This document shows positions 16,148-24,686 of a stretch of 64,000 nucleotides of DNA, one piece after another. The notes under the pieces are model-generated. The model saw only the letters and a list, made by a program, of their open reading frames with translations, was not told the DNA's origin and searched no databases. The position numbers and the translations under genes were made by a program. The first letter of the stretch is position 1; the number at the start of each line of letters is the position of its first letter. Source of the DNA: G963701675 sp963701675 (GTDB lineage: Bacteria > Planctomycetota > Planctomycetia > Gemmatales > Gemmataceae); contig OY969623.1 of assembly GCA_963701675.1 (NCBI GenBank), positions 930,001 through 994,000 on the forward strand, in the 5' to 3' direction.

Positions 16148-17415
16148 TCACTTCGGGGCAACCTTCATGTCGGCGATTCGGCCGCGCATCCGAAACAAGT
16201 TCATCAAGGCCTGATCCATCATGCGCTCGCCGGCGCCGACTTCGACGGGCGATACCTGGGCGTCGGCGCCATAGCCACCCTCGGCCGTGGCTTCGATAGT
16301 AGGAAAGTACTGTTGATAGTCGTTGCAGTATCCAAAGAAGAACAGGTGATCGAGTCGTGCCCGTCGTTTGAGATTGACTGAGTGAGCGCAGAAAAACTCA
16401 CCGGATACGCCGACAAACCCGATTCGGCCGTCCAATAGCGCCGTGGTCAAGTGCGGTCGAACACCGTCGCGGTATTCCTTCATGTAGAAATCCACCAATT
16501 CCTTGAAAAAGGCACGGATGAATGCCTCGCGGACAAAGATGTTCGTGAAATCGATCCGGCTGTTGAATCGGAAGTCATCCTCACGCGATTGCAACGATCC
16601 CACACGAAGGCCTTCGCAACGTATGTTGGTTGAGATCGTCAGGATGTCGCGACCGAACGCCTGGCCGAACTTTTCCGGCCCGCGCTCCGGTCCGGGGTTG
16701 GCCGATAGGTCGCCGGCCGCGCCTTGCAGAAAAAGACAAGGCGCTCCATTCGTCTCATTTTCCACGAAAGTCGCCAAGGCGCCGGAAAATCCGCGGAAAA
16801 CTTGTTGATCGTGAAGGAATGCATCGTTGGATGGGCCGCGAAGTTCACCGCATGTACGATCGGTTTGCCATCCAAGTCCTCGATCCGCATCACTAGCAAT
16901 TCTCGGTCCACGGGTCTTTCGTCCAGTTTGGAATGACGGTTGCGATTGAACGGCGCCTCATTCGATGCGATCCCAAGCCGGGCCGGCCGCAGCGAACGAT
17001 TGGCTTCGAGGATCACCCCAATTAGCTTTTCTTCGAGCTGGGCGTTGTAGGTTTTTCCGGCACGAGGCCAGTTGGACAACTCGAGCACCGGCCCGTGGTG
17101 CGTATGTGAGGCCACGAGAAAAATCGTCGCGATCCCGGCATCTTTCACCTTCGCCCGGATGGCAGCCGTCGAATCTCGCGTGGGCGCGCGGCCGAGGTCC
17201 AATGAGACGATAGCCATTTTGGTATCGCCGACCGCAAGGACCAAAGCTCTGGCGTGGAGTGGATCGAGCACGCCGTCACTTGGTGTGTCATGCCGAGCGC
17301 CGTAACCCCACATGGGAAAACCGATGGGCGGAGTGATGTCCACCTTGGCTGCACCCGCCTTTAGGTCGGCGGCGACGGTGGCCGGCGCGGTGAGGCCCAG
17401 CACAACGAACGTCAT
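16148..17415 (-). CDS. Neutral/alkaline non-lysosomal ceramidase-like hydrolase (one frameshift in this sequence)
   Basis: From ATG 17415 the protein starts with a hydrophobic export signal (MTFVVLGLTAPATVAA) and the ceramidase N-terminal pattern AGAAKVDITPPIGFPMWGYG, then VASHTHHGP (zinc-binding His) and NFAAHPTM. At about 16783 a base is missing: the homologous continuation ATFVENETNGAP, GAAGDLSANPG (nucleophile region) and FVGVSGEFFCAHS lies in another frame to the stop at 16148. Restoring one G gives about 422 residues. It probably cleaves an amide-linked lipid or is a planctomycetal relative of unknown substrate. A TTG or CTG a few codons upstream is an alternative start. Confidence 0.75.
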
Positions 17416-17701
17416 TAGCAATCGTATCCACAGTCGGGGATTTCCAGTGTACTTCGCCGCCACGTCATATAGTGCCGTTGGATGACATCGGTGTGTCAGA
17501 ATCTCGCCCGTCGCCCGAACCGAAAGCCCTAAGTCGCTGGCAATCCTGACTTTTCGGATCCCGGTCGACGCGGTGTTTTGCCAACGAAACGAGCGCAAAC
17601 CCAAATCGCGAACGACGTTACAAATCCTCGCTTTAGCTGCATCCCAGTTATCCACGTTTGTTGACGGTGTCATCCGTTGGCACAACGTCAACACACTTGT
17701 T

Positions 17702-17761
17702 ACCAGCCGGGAGCGCCAGCGACCGGACGTCGTGAAGCCGTCGCTCGCGCTCCGGGCTGGT
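17702..17761. repeat. Inverted repeat, 22-bp arms with two mismatches
   Basis: The left arm 17702-17723 starts ACCAGCCGGGAGCGC and the right arm 17740-17761 ends GCGCTCCGGGCTGGT, with a 16-base loop. It looks like a REP-type hairpin rather than a terminator. Confidence 0.75.
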
Positions 17762-17934
17762 GATGGATGTGAATAGCGCAGCACGTTCGACGCTCCTTTT
17801 TCATGAGCGACCAAAACCACTCGATTCTGTTTATCAGATTGACGCGGGACTCGTCAATAAGACGATGGGCGCAGTTTCGCGACAAAGGAAGTCAATTTGA
17901 CGTGAGAGGTTTGGCAGGTGAGTTTGAAACAGCA

Positions 17935-17962
17935 AAGCCCACGGGTTGCAACCCGTGGGCTT
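17935..17962. repeat. Palindromic repeat, family A (perfect 14-bp arms)
   Basis: AAGCCCACGGGTTG / CAACCCGTGGGCTT. It differs from the 11353 copy by a paired G/A and C/T change, so the palindrome is conserved. It lies 16 bases downstream of the stop of the 17979 gene. Confidence 0.85.
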
Positions 17963-17978
17963 GGCGAACAGACGAGGT

Positions 17979-18512
17979 TTAGCGCGCTGCTTCCGAGCTC
18001 CTAGGCGGATTTGCAACGGGCGCTGGGATCGTCGCCGGCCGACTGAATCCACCCATCATTCCGCGGGGCGCTGCCGTTCCAGGCGCTGTCCAGCCTAGCC
18101 CTTCGGCCTCCTGGATGATTTGCTCCAAGCGGCGCTCGACGATCGTACTCTTCGCATCCTGGCGTCTCTTCAATAGGGCCCGCAGATCGGCAATTTGCTT
18201 TTCGAGGTCGACGAGTTCCTTTTGTTGATGTTCCACATTGGCGTCAAATTGTTTGACAAGAGCTTCCGACAGCTTCTTGCGAATTTCCTGTTTGTCCTCG
18301 GCCTTGGTTGCTTTGGCGTATTGTTGAGCCAAGGTATGGGTTTCCGATTGATAGGTGCCCCCTTGGCCAGACCTGTAGGTTGTCACGCCGTACGGGTCGC
18401 CCTGGAAACTCGAGGGGGTCAGGTTTGCCGCCGGCTGTTGGGCCACAACTGCAGCGCAGGTCAGGACACCGATCCCGGCGAGCGCCACGGTCACGAAACG
18501 CGCTTTGAACAT
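17979..18512 (-). CDS. Secreted coiled-coil protein of unknown function
   Basis: The start at 18512 (MFKARFVTVALAGIGVLTCAAVVAQQ) gives a clear signal peptide and has AAGGAG upstream. The mature part of about 150 residues has a long charged helix (KEDKQEIRKKLSEALVKQFDANVEHQQKELVDLEKQ and on) predicted to be a coiled coil. A Gly/Pro-rich tail follows. No family is recognised. It is the third gene of a sigma factor/kinase operon, 39 bases after the kinase stop, so it may be a target or sensor of that signalling unit; this is inference. Confidence 0.7.
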   Translation of the reverse strand: MFKARFVTVALAGIGVLTCAAVVAQQPAANLTPSSFQGDPYGVTTYRSGQGGTYQSETHTLAQQYAKATKAEDKQEIRKKLSEALVKQFDANVEHQQKELVDLEKQIADLRALLKRRQDAKSTIVERRLEQIIQEAEGLGWTAPGTAAPRGMMGGFSRPATIPAPVANPPRSSEAAR

Positions 18513-18551
18513 GGAAATCTCTCCTTTGGCATGTAATTGGTTAACAAACAC

Positions 18552-20129
18552 CTAAAAGCCTTCTTGTGAACGAATAGACTCCAACCGCCGACGCATCTGA
18601 TTTAGCTCCGCGCTCACCGGATCTCCTTGAAGCATCGTGGGCGAAGTCATTTCCGCGCGGAACGCATGCAGGCGACGACGCGCCACGTTTACGGCGAAAT
18701 CCCATTGGTTTCCCGTTTGCTGCATAGGTTCCAACGATCCCTGGAGTGTCCACAATCGGTTACGTGCGGCGGTGGAGGTCCTCTGAAAGTCGGGTTCCAA
18801 GGACATAAACTCGGCGGGTTCAAGCCGTACAGCCGCCGAAGCGTCGGTTTCGCGGCTGATCGTGTGCGCGCCGGCCCAGTGTTTCACTGCGTACCATGTC
18901 CCCGCGCCAATCGACAACAGAAGAAGCGCTGCCGCGATCCAGCCGGTCCGACCGAAGCCGGGTGAAGCGTCGCGGTCGACTTCTTTACCTAACACCTGTG
19001 CAGCCACCGGGAGCCGATGGGAACGAGGATCCTGCACGTGTGCTAGGCAGCTCTCCAGAAGCTGGGCCACTTCGGAGGCGGACTGAAATCGTTGTTCCGG
19101 TTCCTTTTCATGGAGCTTTCGGACAATGCCTTCGAGCCATGCGGGCACATCGGGATTGATCGCACGAATCGGTGTGGGTTCCACATCGCAGACCTGGCGA
19201 ATCACCGTGAGGCCACAGTCGCCCTGGAAGGGTGCCCGCGCCGTCGCCATGGTGTACATGACGCTACCCAACGCGAAGAGGTCTGCTCGTTGATCGACGA
19301 TTTCGCCGCGCGCTTGTTCCGGCGCCATGTACTGCGGCGTGCCGGCGACCATTCCGTTCTGCGTCACGCTGGCATCGTCGATAGCGCGCGCCAAGCCGAA
19401 GTCGGTGATCCGCACGCGCTCGATGCCGTTCTCGAGCATGATGTTGGCGGGCTTGATATCGCGGTGTACGAGACCCTGGGCATGAGCCGCGGCAAGACCT
19501 GCGGCCGTCTGGCTGCCGATGCGGAGAATTTCTTTGGTTTCGAGCGGCCCGGTGCGATCGATCCGTTGCTGGAGCGATTGTCCCGCCACGAACGCCATTA
19601 CCAGGTACGGCGGGGTGGCGTCCGGGTCGACGGCATGAACCTGAACCACGTGATCGTGAACGACTGCCGCCGCTGCCTGGGCTTCGCGCACGAATCGCTT
19701 CCGGGCCGGGCCGCGAGCGGCATGCTCGGCGGCCAGGACCTTGATAGCCACGATCCGATTCAACGCCGGATCGAGCGCTTTCAAGACAATTCCCATTCCA
19801 CCTTGACCAAGGACATCGAGGATTTCCCATCCACCCAGTCGGCCAAGGGATGTCGCATTCTCAGAAGGCTTGAGAAAATCCAGATCGATGGCGGAGTTCG
19901 AAGCCGGTCCATCTGGATCGGACGTTTGTGCCGCCGGCGCATCGTGGCCCGGAGAAAGGTATCGATGGACTTCGTCCCACCAGCGTTTCCCGCCGGCAAG
20001 ATTATCCAACGTGCTCCGGCATTGGCCGCAGTGCATCAGATGCGACTCCACGTCCTCTTGCAAGAGACCCGAAAGTCGGTTGTTGAGAAACGAGTCCAGA
20101 CGTTCGGGGTCACAGTGATTCCGGCGCAC
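18552..20129 (-). CDS. Hanks-type Ser/Thr protein kinase with zinc-finger N-terminus and one TM segment
   Basis: GTG 20129 is chosen because AAAGGAGG lies 9 bases upstream; the frame stays open to 20168. The 525-residue protein has an N-terminal anti-sigma-type zinc finger (HLMHCGQC, near 31-37), then a kinase domain with GQGGMG (about 108-113), the catalytic Lys in AIKVLA, HRDIKPAN (about 222), DFGLA (about 243) and APEQARG. A single TM segment (GWIAAALLLLSIGAGTW, near 400) leads to a periplasmic-side tail. It overlaps the sigma-factor gene upstream by 20 bases. The fusion of a ZAS-like finger with a kinase and the overlap suggest it controls that sigma factor, perhaps by phosphorylation. 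Confidence 0.9.
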   Translation of the reverse strand: MRRNHCDPERLDSFLNNRLSGLLQEDVESHLMHCGQCRSTLDNLAGGKRWWDEVHRYLSPGHDAPAAQTSDPDGPASNSAIDLDFLKPSENATSLGRLGGWEILDVLGQGGMGIVLKALDPALNRIVAIKVLAAEHAARGPARKRFVREAQAAAAVVHDHVVQVHAVDPDATPPYLVMAFVAGQSLQQRIDRTGPLETKEILRIGSQTAAGLAAAHAQGLVHRDIKPANIMLENGIERVRITDFGLARAIDDASVTQNGMVAGTPQYMAPEQARGEIVDQRADLFALGSVMYTMATARAPFQGDCGLTVIRQVCDVEPTPIRAINPDVPAWLEGIVRKLHEKEPEQRFQSASEVAQLLESCLAHVQDPRSHRLPVAAQVLGKEVDRDASPGFGRTGWIAAALLLLSIGAGTWYAVKHWAGAHTISRETDASAAVRLEPAEFMSLEPDFQRTSTAARNRLWTLQGSLEPMQQTGNQWDFAVNVARRRLHAFRAEMTSPTMLQGDPVSAELNQMRRRLESIRSQEGF

Positions 20130-20751
20130 GCCCGGGTTCCTCCTTTGTCCAACAGAGACCGGTGTCATCGGTCAATTGTTGCACGCGCTCGCGCAGCCGC
20201 GCCAATACCCGGCTGCGGGCGATGTAAATCGCGCCTTCCGAAAGTCCCAGCTCCTGGGCAACTTCCGCGATCGCGCAATTGTCGACGCCGGTCCGCCAAA
20301 ACGCTTGCCATGTCGTGCTCGTGAATTCCGATCGCACTTGCTCCGCCGCCCAGCGAAACGCCCGCCGCTTGAATTCAGTCTCGAACTCGGCCTCGGCGTA
20401 TTCATCCGACACCGGCCGGGCTTCCATAACGGCCTGAATGCTCGAGCGTCCTGTGCCGCAAGGATGTCGTCGCCTCGCCGCAATGAAGTCGACGAGGAGA
20501 TTTCGCGCGATTCGGAACAGCCAGCCGCGAAAGCTTCCCTTCGCCGGGTCGGGGGCCCATCGCTCCACGGCGCTGCTGACGGCGTGGAATACTTCCTGGC
20601 ACACGTCATGGGCATCGGCATCCTGTAACCCGCGGCCACGCGCGATGCGATACACGAGCGGCTCGTAAATCTCGACGAACTCCGACCATGCCTGGTGATC
20701 ACCCGCGTCTCGAAGACGCAGCACTAGACTGCGCCGGGTTGTCGGCTCCAT
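20110..20751 (-). CDS. ECF-type RNA polymerase sigma factor
   Basis: The 213-residue protein contains sigma region 2 (WSEFVEIYEPLVYRIARGRGLQDADAHDVCQEVF) and region 4 (EVAQELGLSEGAIYIARSRVLARLRE), with a spacer typical of planctomycetal ECF sigmas. Start 20751 (MEPTTRRSLVLRL) matches the usual N-terminus; a longer frame runs to 20832. Its 3' end overlaps the kinase gene, so the two are translationally coupled. Targets are unknown. Confidence 0.88.
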   Translation of the reverse strand: MEPTTRRSLVLRLRDAGDHQAWSEFVEIYEPLVYRIARGRGLQDADAHDVCQEVFHAVSSAVERWAPDPAKGSFRGWLFRIARNLLVDFIAARRRHPCGTGRSSIQAVMEARPVSDEYAEAEFETEFKRRAFRWAAEQVRSEFTSTTWQAFWRTGVDNCAIAEVAQELGLSEGAIYIARSRVLARLRERVQQLTDDTGLCWTKEEPGRAPESL

Positions 20752-21031
20752 TCGTTGCCCCGCCGTCGCTATAGGTTCCTCTGCGTTTGCCGCTCGATCT
20801 TTCACGAGTTTTTTAAATTTGGCGCATGTCATTCATTATCAACGAAATGCAACGGCATGGTTACTCCTTTTGGTGACGGGAACACAACGCCACTCGCCGG
20901 CACGAAAAATTCGCGAATCTCATGAATCCAAATTCGCGGACCGACCGTAACCTTCTTGTCGCCCGCGTGAGAGCACATCTTTACTGACTTGGAGGAGGAA
21001 ATCGAGATGGCGAGAGTTCACATCGGGAACG

Positions 21032-22060
21032 GTGCGCAAATCTGCGGCAAACGCCTTTGCGCCAAAATTAGAACCGCTGGAAGACCGGCGTGTCCTCAGT
21101 ACGGTTTATGGGCTGGCCGCGGGAAACTTGCTTGTCACGTTTGACAGCGCCGCGCCGGGAGTCATCACCGGCGCGAAGCGGATCGGCGGAGTGCCGGAAC
21201 GCATTGAGTTCTCCGATATTGATTTTCGTGCGGCGACCGGTGAACTTTATGCGTTGAGCGACACGGCTAACGCAGTCTACAAGGTCAATCTGGGGACCGG
21301 AATGGCCATGCGCGTCGGTCCGGGAATGTTTAGCCCGCCGCTGAGCGGTAAGCACTTCGGGATCGACTTCAATCCGGTGGTGGACCGGATTCGCATCGTC
21401 AGCGACGCCGATCAGAATCTTCGTGTCCACCCGGACACCGGTCTCGTTGCCTTTAACGACATGGCCCTTACGTATGCCGCAACCGATGCCAACACCGGAA
21501 AGAACCCGAACATTGTGAGTGCGGCCTACACGAACAACTTCAACGGTACAACATCGACGACACTTTATGACATCGATTCACAGCAAAACACGCTGGTCAT
21601 TCAGAGTCCCCCGAACGACGGCGTGTTAACCACCGTAGGGCCATTAGGCGTGAACGTCAATCAGCTCACGGGTTTTGACATCACCGCCGACAACATCGCC
21701 TACGCATCGTTTGATACAGGGTCCACGGGATCGCGTCTCTACACGATCAATTTGACGACGGGCGCCGCCACGCTAGTTGGTGATATCGGACAGTACATTG
21801 TGCTGCGCGACATTGCCGTCATGCCCGCAGGTCGCAGCAATCCGGACGTCTTGGCCACGGCCCGGCAGGCAGGTAAGGCGGCCGATATCAAACTCGGTGC
21901 GCCCACGCCGTCCAATCTTGCAGACGAGAAGCAAGCGGCCGACGGCACCGCATCGGACACGCCAGATAAGAACACGGAAATTGACAGCACTTCCCGGCGG
22001 CTTGCCCGAGCCTTGGAGATCAATGCAATCGAACAGGCACTGCTCGACGGCCTTCTGTGA
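21032..22060 (+). CDS. DUF4394-domain secreted protein with planctomycetal LEPLEDRRVLS signature
   Basis: The 342-residue protein has PKLEPLEDRRVLS at residues 11-23 and then the DUF4394 beta-propeller-like domain (VYGLAAGNLLVTFDSAAPG, GIDFNPVVDRIRIVSDADQNLRVHPDTG, GFDITADNIAYASF). It is probably exported and surface-associated. The C-terminus (about 275-342) is charged and unrelated. The GTG start at 21032 is weakly supported. A strong GGAGGAGG with ATG 21007 just upstream is out of frame with the gene, so a single-base error near the 5' end is possible. The upstream intergenic region is about 200 bases. Confidence 0.8.
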   Translation: MRKSAANAFAPKLEPLEDRRVLSTVYGLAAGNLLVTFDSAAPGVITGAKRIGGVPERIEFSDIDFRAATGELYALSDTANAVYKVNLGTGMAMRVGPGMFSPPLSGKHFGIDFNPVVDRIRIVSDADQNLRVHPDTGLVAFNDMALTYAATDANTGKNPNIVSAAYTNNFNGTTSTTLYDIDSQQNTLVIQSPPNDGVLTTVGPLGVNVNQLTGFDITADNIAYASFDTGSTGSRLYTINLTTGAATLVGDIGQYIVLRDIAVMPAGRSNPDVLATARQAGKAADIKLGAPTPSNLADEKQAADGTASDTPDKNTEIDSTSRRLARALEINAIEQALLDGLL

Positions 22061-22147
22061 CATTTTGTCGATTGAGATCAACGGTGCTAACGAAGAGGGT
22101 CAGGCTTCCGTTTACACGGCAAGCTTGGCCCTCAAGCCGTTGGGGGA

Positions 22148-22762
22148 TTACACGAACTCGTCGGTGAGTGACGACGTGATGAGGAGGAGACACCCGCGCT
22201 CGGTACGCTGGATGCCGTGGAGGCTGCCGACTTCGGAACGCTGATAGTCGCCGGGACCGAACACATCGTCTTCGACGTGTAAATCACCTTCCAGCACCAA
22301 GCATTGCTCGGCACCGCTGTGGACGTGCCTTGGATACGCCGAGCCGGGCGTCATTCGCACCAGGGCGGTGAATTCATTCCTCGGCGTGTCGACGAAGAGC
22401 ACCCGCAAGCTCACGCCGGGAACATCCGTGGGTTTCCATTCGCCCTCTGCTGCCCGGCTTACAAACAACCCCGGCGCCGCGGCGGACGCAACATTCAAAT
22501 GTCGCCGGAGGGGCGATTCTTTCGAGCCGCTCGTACCATCGATCCGTTGCAGCAACGTCTCGCGAATGTGAGACGGCGGCGTCACCGGCGGAATCGCCTC
22601 GCTCAAGGAGGTCACTACCACGCCAAGGCGTTCCAACTCGGCATGACATTCGTCGCACCCGGCCATGTGTGCCTCGAACTCTCGACATTGGTCGCCGGTC
22701 AACGCACCGGCAGCGTAAAGTGCGACCCACTCGGCAGAACCTTCAGGAAACCGTTCGTGCAT
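22148..22762 (-). CDS. ChrR-like anti-sigma factor (zinc finger plus cupin)
   Basis: The 204-residue protein (counting from ATG 22762; a GTG lies two codons upstream) has an N-terminal ZAS-type finger (FEAHMAGCDECHAELERLG) and a C-terminal cupin domain (TPGSAYPRHVHSGAEQCLVLEGDL, GPGDYQRSEVGSLHG). This is the architecture of ChrR anti-sigma factors, which hold a group IV sigma until a signal such as singlet oxygen or metal status is sensed. It lies about ten bases after the sigma gene stop and is co-transcribed with it. Confidence 0.88.
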   Translation of the reverse strand: MHERFPEGSAEWVALYAAGALTGDQCREFEAHMAGCDECHAELERLGVVVTSLSEAIPPVTPPSHIRETLLQRIDGTSGSKESPLRRHLNVASAAAPGLFVSRAAEGEWKPTDVPGVSLRVLFVDTPRNEFTALVRMTPGSAYPRHVHSGAEQCLVLEGDLHVEDDVFGPGDYQRSEVGSLHGIQRTERGCLLLITSSLTDEFV

Positions 22763-22772
22763 GTTCACGGCA

Positions 22773-23327
22773 TTAGCTACTCGAAAGATACTCAGGTTCA
22801 GTACATAAGAGGTCGCGCAACCGGCGCATTCCCAGTCGGATTCGCGTCTTCACCGTACCTAACGGCACACCCTGGCGGCATGCTACTTGTTCGTGAGTCA
22901 GCCCGTCCAAGAATGCCAGGCATACGGCCGACCGCTGCTCCGCCGGCAGCGTACGCAAGGCCCCGTTCACACGCTCCGCCGATTCATCGCATTCGGCCGC
23001 CAAACTCGGGTTCGAGACGGCAACAGGTGTCTGCACGGCCGCAGTGCCCGTCTCCGGGCGGCGGCGGCGCAATACGTCTAATGCACGAGAGCGGGCAATC
23101 AAGAAGACCCAGCCCGTCGGCGGGGCACGCGTGGGGTCATAACGGCTGGCTTGCGTCCAGATCTGCCAAAAGGTCTCTTGAAGAACATCTTCCGCATCGG
23201 CCCGGGAATTCACCCAACGTAAGATCAATGCGAAAACGCGGTGCGCATAGCGGTCGTACAGCTCGGCAAACGCATCGCGATCGCCGGCCGCCATGGCTTG
23301 AACCAAATCGACGTCCGACCTTTCCAT
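22773..23327 (-). CDS. ECF sigma factor partnered with ChrR-like anti-sigma
   Basis: The 184-residue sigma factor shows region 2 (AFAELYDRYAHRVFALILRWVNSRADAEDVLQETFWQIW) and region 4 (LPAEQRSAVCLAFLDGLTHEQVACRQGVPLGTVKTRIRLGMRRLR). The layout and the downstream cupin anti-sigma fit the RpoE-ChrR type (ECF11/SigK-like). ATG 23327 is preferred over a TTG at 23354. It likely responds to oxidative or photo-oxidative stress, by analogy with ChrR pairs. Confidence 0.88.
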   Translation of the reverse strand: MERSDVDLVQAMAAGDRDAFAELYDRYAHRVFALILRWVNSRADAEDVLQETFWQIWTQASRYDPTRAPPTGWVFLIARSRALDVLRRRRPETGTAAVQTPVAVSNPSLAAECDESAERVNGALRTLPAEQRSAVCLAFLDGLTHEQVACRQGVPLGTVKTRIRLGMRRLRDLLCTEPEYLSSS

Positions 23328-23538
23328 ACCAACCCGGTCCCGCACCGAAATCAATATTCAGCACGGACTTATGCTACGTGACTTCCGCACCCCGGCCAGC
23401 ACGGCGCAGGCTGAGTCCGCATCTTGGCAACGTTAAGAGCCCTGTGTCCCAAGGCACGCTAGAATAAGTACGCGCGCACCGTCCAATTGGATTCATTTGC
23501 GCGGCAGTTTTCATTCCCTGACCGACAAGGCGTTTGCA

Positions 23539-24675
23539 ATGCACCTCGTTGCCGAATCCACCACGCCCACCAAAGCCATCAGGGACTACCTCGCTGCGAA
23601 AAGACTGGATGCCGAAAAGCTCCGGCTCGGCATCTGTGCCGGCGACCAAATGTACGCACACAGCCTGGCGGAATGTGGAGGTAACGCCGAGCGCGCCCTG
23701 GTTGAGTACTATCGCACGGGTCTGAACATCTACGACACCGTAATTCAAATCCTCGAATGGCATTTCGGTTCTGTCAGAGAAATCAAATCGCTCCTCGATT
23801 TTGCCTGCGGTTACGGGCGATTTACCCGATTCCTGCTCCAGGCCCTGTCGCCGGATCGCATCTGGGGTTCCGATATTTATGGTCGCGCGGTCGAGTTTCA
23901 GCGCGGCTACCTTGGTGTAAATGGCATCCTCTCGGTCACGAACCCTGACGAGTTCTGCGACGAACATCGTTTCGACTGCGTTCTGGCGTCATCGTTCTTT
24001 ACGCATGCGCCCGAATCGACGTTTGCGAGTTGGCTGAAACGGCTCTATAGTATTTTGCGGCCGGGCGGACTTCTCGTCTTCAGCGTTCACGACATCGCCT
24101 TGCTTGCACCGGAATTGCGTCCCGACGATTCAACGTTATTCTTCCGGCCGGGAAGCTACGATTCACAACTGCCGGCGGCGGAATTCGGCGGAACCTACGT
24201 CGAGGAATCGCGCTTGCGGGAAATCTTGAATTCAGTGGGCGCACCGAACTCGTGCATTCAGCGGATTAAGGCCGGTCTGGATTTCTTCCAAGATGTGTAT
24301 TTGGTGACGAATCGGCCGAGCGGCTGGACGACACCGCTCAAGTTTGATTACCTGCCGTTCGCCAACTTGTACACTTGCACGCCAATGGAAAATGGCGACA
24401 TACATTTGGCGGGTTGCGCAACCGACCACTTCAACGAAAACGGTTCGATCTCAACCGTGGAGCTATCGGTCGATGGCAAGGTGATTCAACGATGCGTGCC
24501 AGACCGAGATTGGCCGGAGATCGCCGAGTATTTTCACAATCCTGCCGCACTGCATTCCGGGTGGGACATGAAGGTGAAGCGGACGGACGTGAAACACGAC
24601 GACATTGCCGTCTTATGCGCCCGAAATAGCCGCAACCGCGAATACGTATTTCACTGCGGCGCCATCCCTCCATGA
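23539..24675 (+). CDS. Class I SAM-dependent methyltransferase
   Basis: From ATG 23539 (a TTG at 23497 is possible) the 378-residue protein has SLLDFACGYGRFTRFLLQ (motif I), IWGSDIYGRAVEFQ, FDCVLASSFFTHAPE and LRPGGLLVFSVHD (motifs IV-VI). The C-terminal 150 residues form a separate beta-rich region of unknown role. The substrate is unknown; glycan or polyketide-type targets are common for this subgroup. It converges on the beta-helix gene with an 11-base gap. Confidence 0.75.
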   Translation: MHLVAESTTPTKAIRDYLAAKRLDAEKLRLGICAGDQMYAHSLAECGGNAERALVEYYRTGLNIYDTVIQILEWHFGSVREIKSLLDFACGYGRFTRFLLQALSPDRIWGSDIYGRAVEFQRGYLGVNGILSVTNPDEFCDEHRFDCVLASSFFTHAPESTFASWLKRLYSILRPGGLLVFSVHDIALLAPELRPDDSTLFFRPGSYDSQLPAAEFGGTYVEESRLREILNSVGAPNSCIQRIKAGLDFFQDVYLVTNRPSGWTTPLKFDYLPFANLYTCTPMENGDIHLAGCATDHFNENGSISTVELSVDGKVIQRCVPDRDWPEIAEYFHNPAALHSGWDMKVKRTDVKHDDIAVLCARNSRNREYVFHCGAIPP

Positions 24676-24686
24676 CTTAATGCGAT

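Larger units (their letters stand above)
17416..17978. other. Non-coding gap with two palindromic repeats
   Basis: There is no supported gene. The stretch holds the 22-bp-arm inverted repeat at 17702-17761 and the family A palindrome at 17935-17962. The rest is unremarkable; the ceramidase promoter is probably here but I cannot place it. Confidence 0.6.

Noticed and set aside
19092..20324. 410-codon plus-strand frame over the kinase and sigma genes
   Set aside because: Shadow of the minus-strand kinase, which has complete kinase motifs; no homologue pattern in this frame.
22304..23467. 387-codon plus-strand frame over the sigma/anti-sigma pair
   Set aside because: Antisense to a coherent ECF sigma and ChrR-like pair; Pro/Arg-rich junk-like translation.
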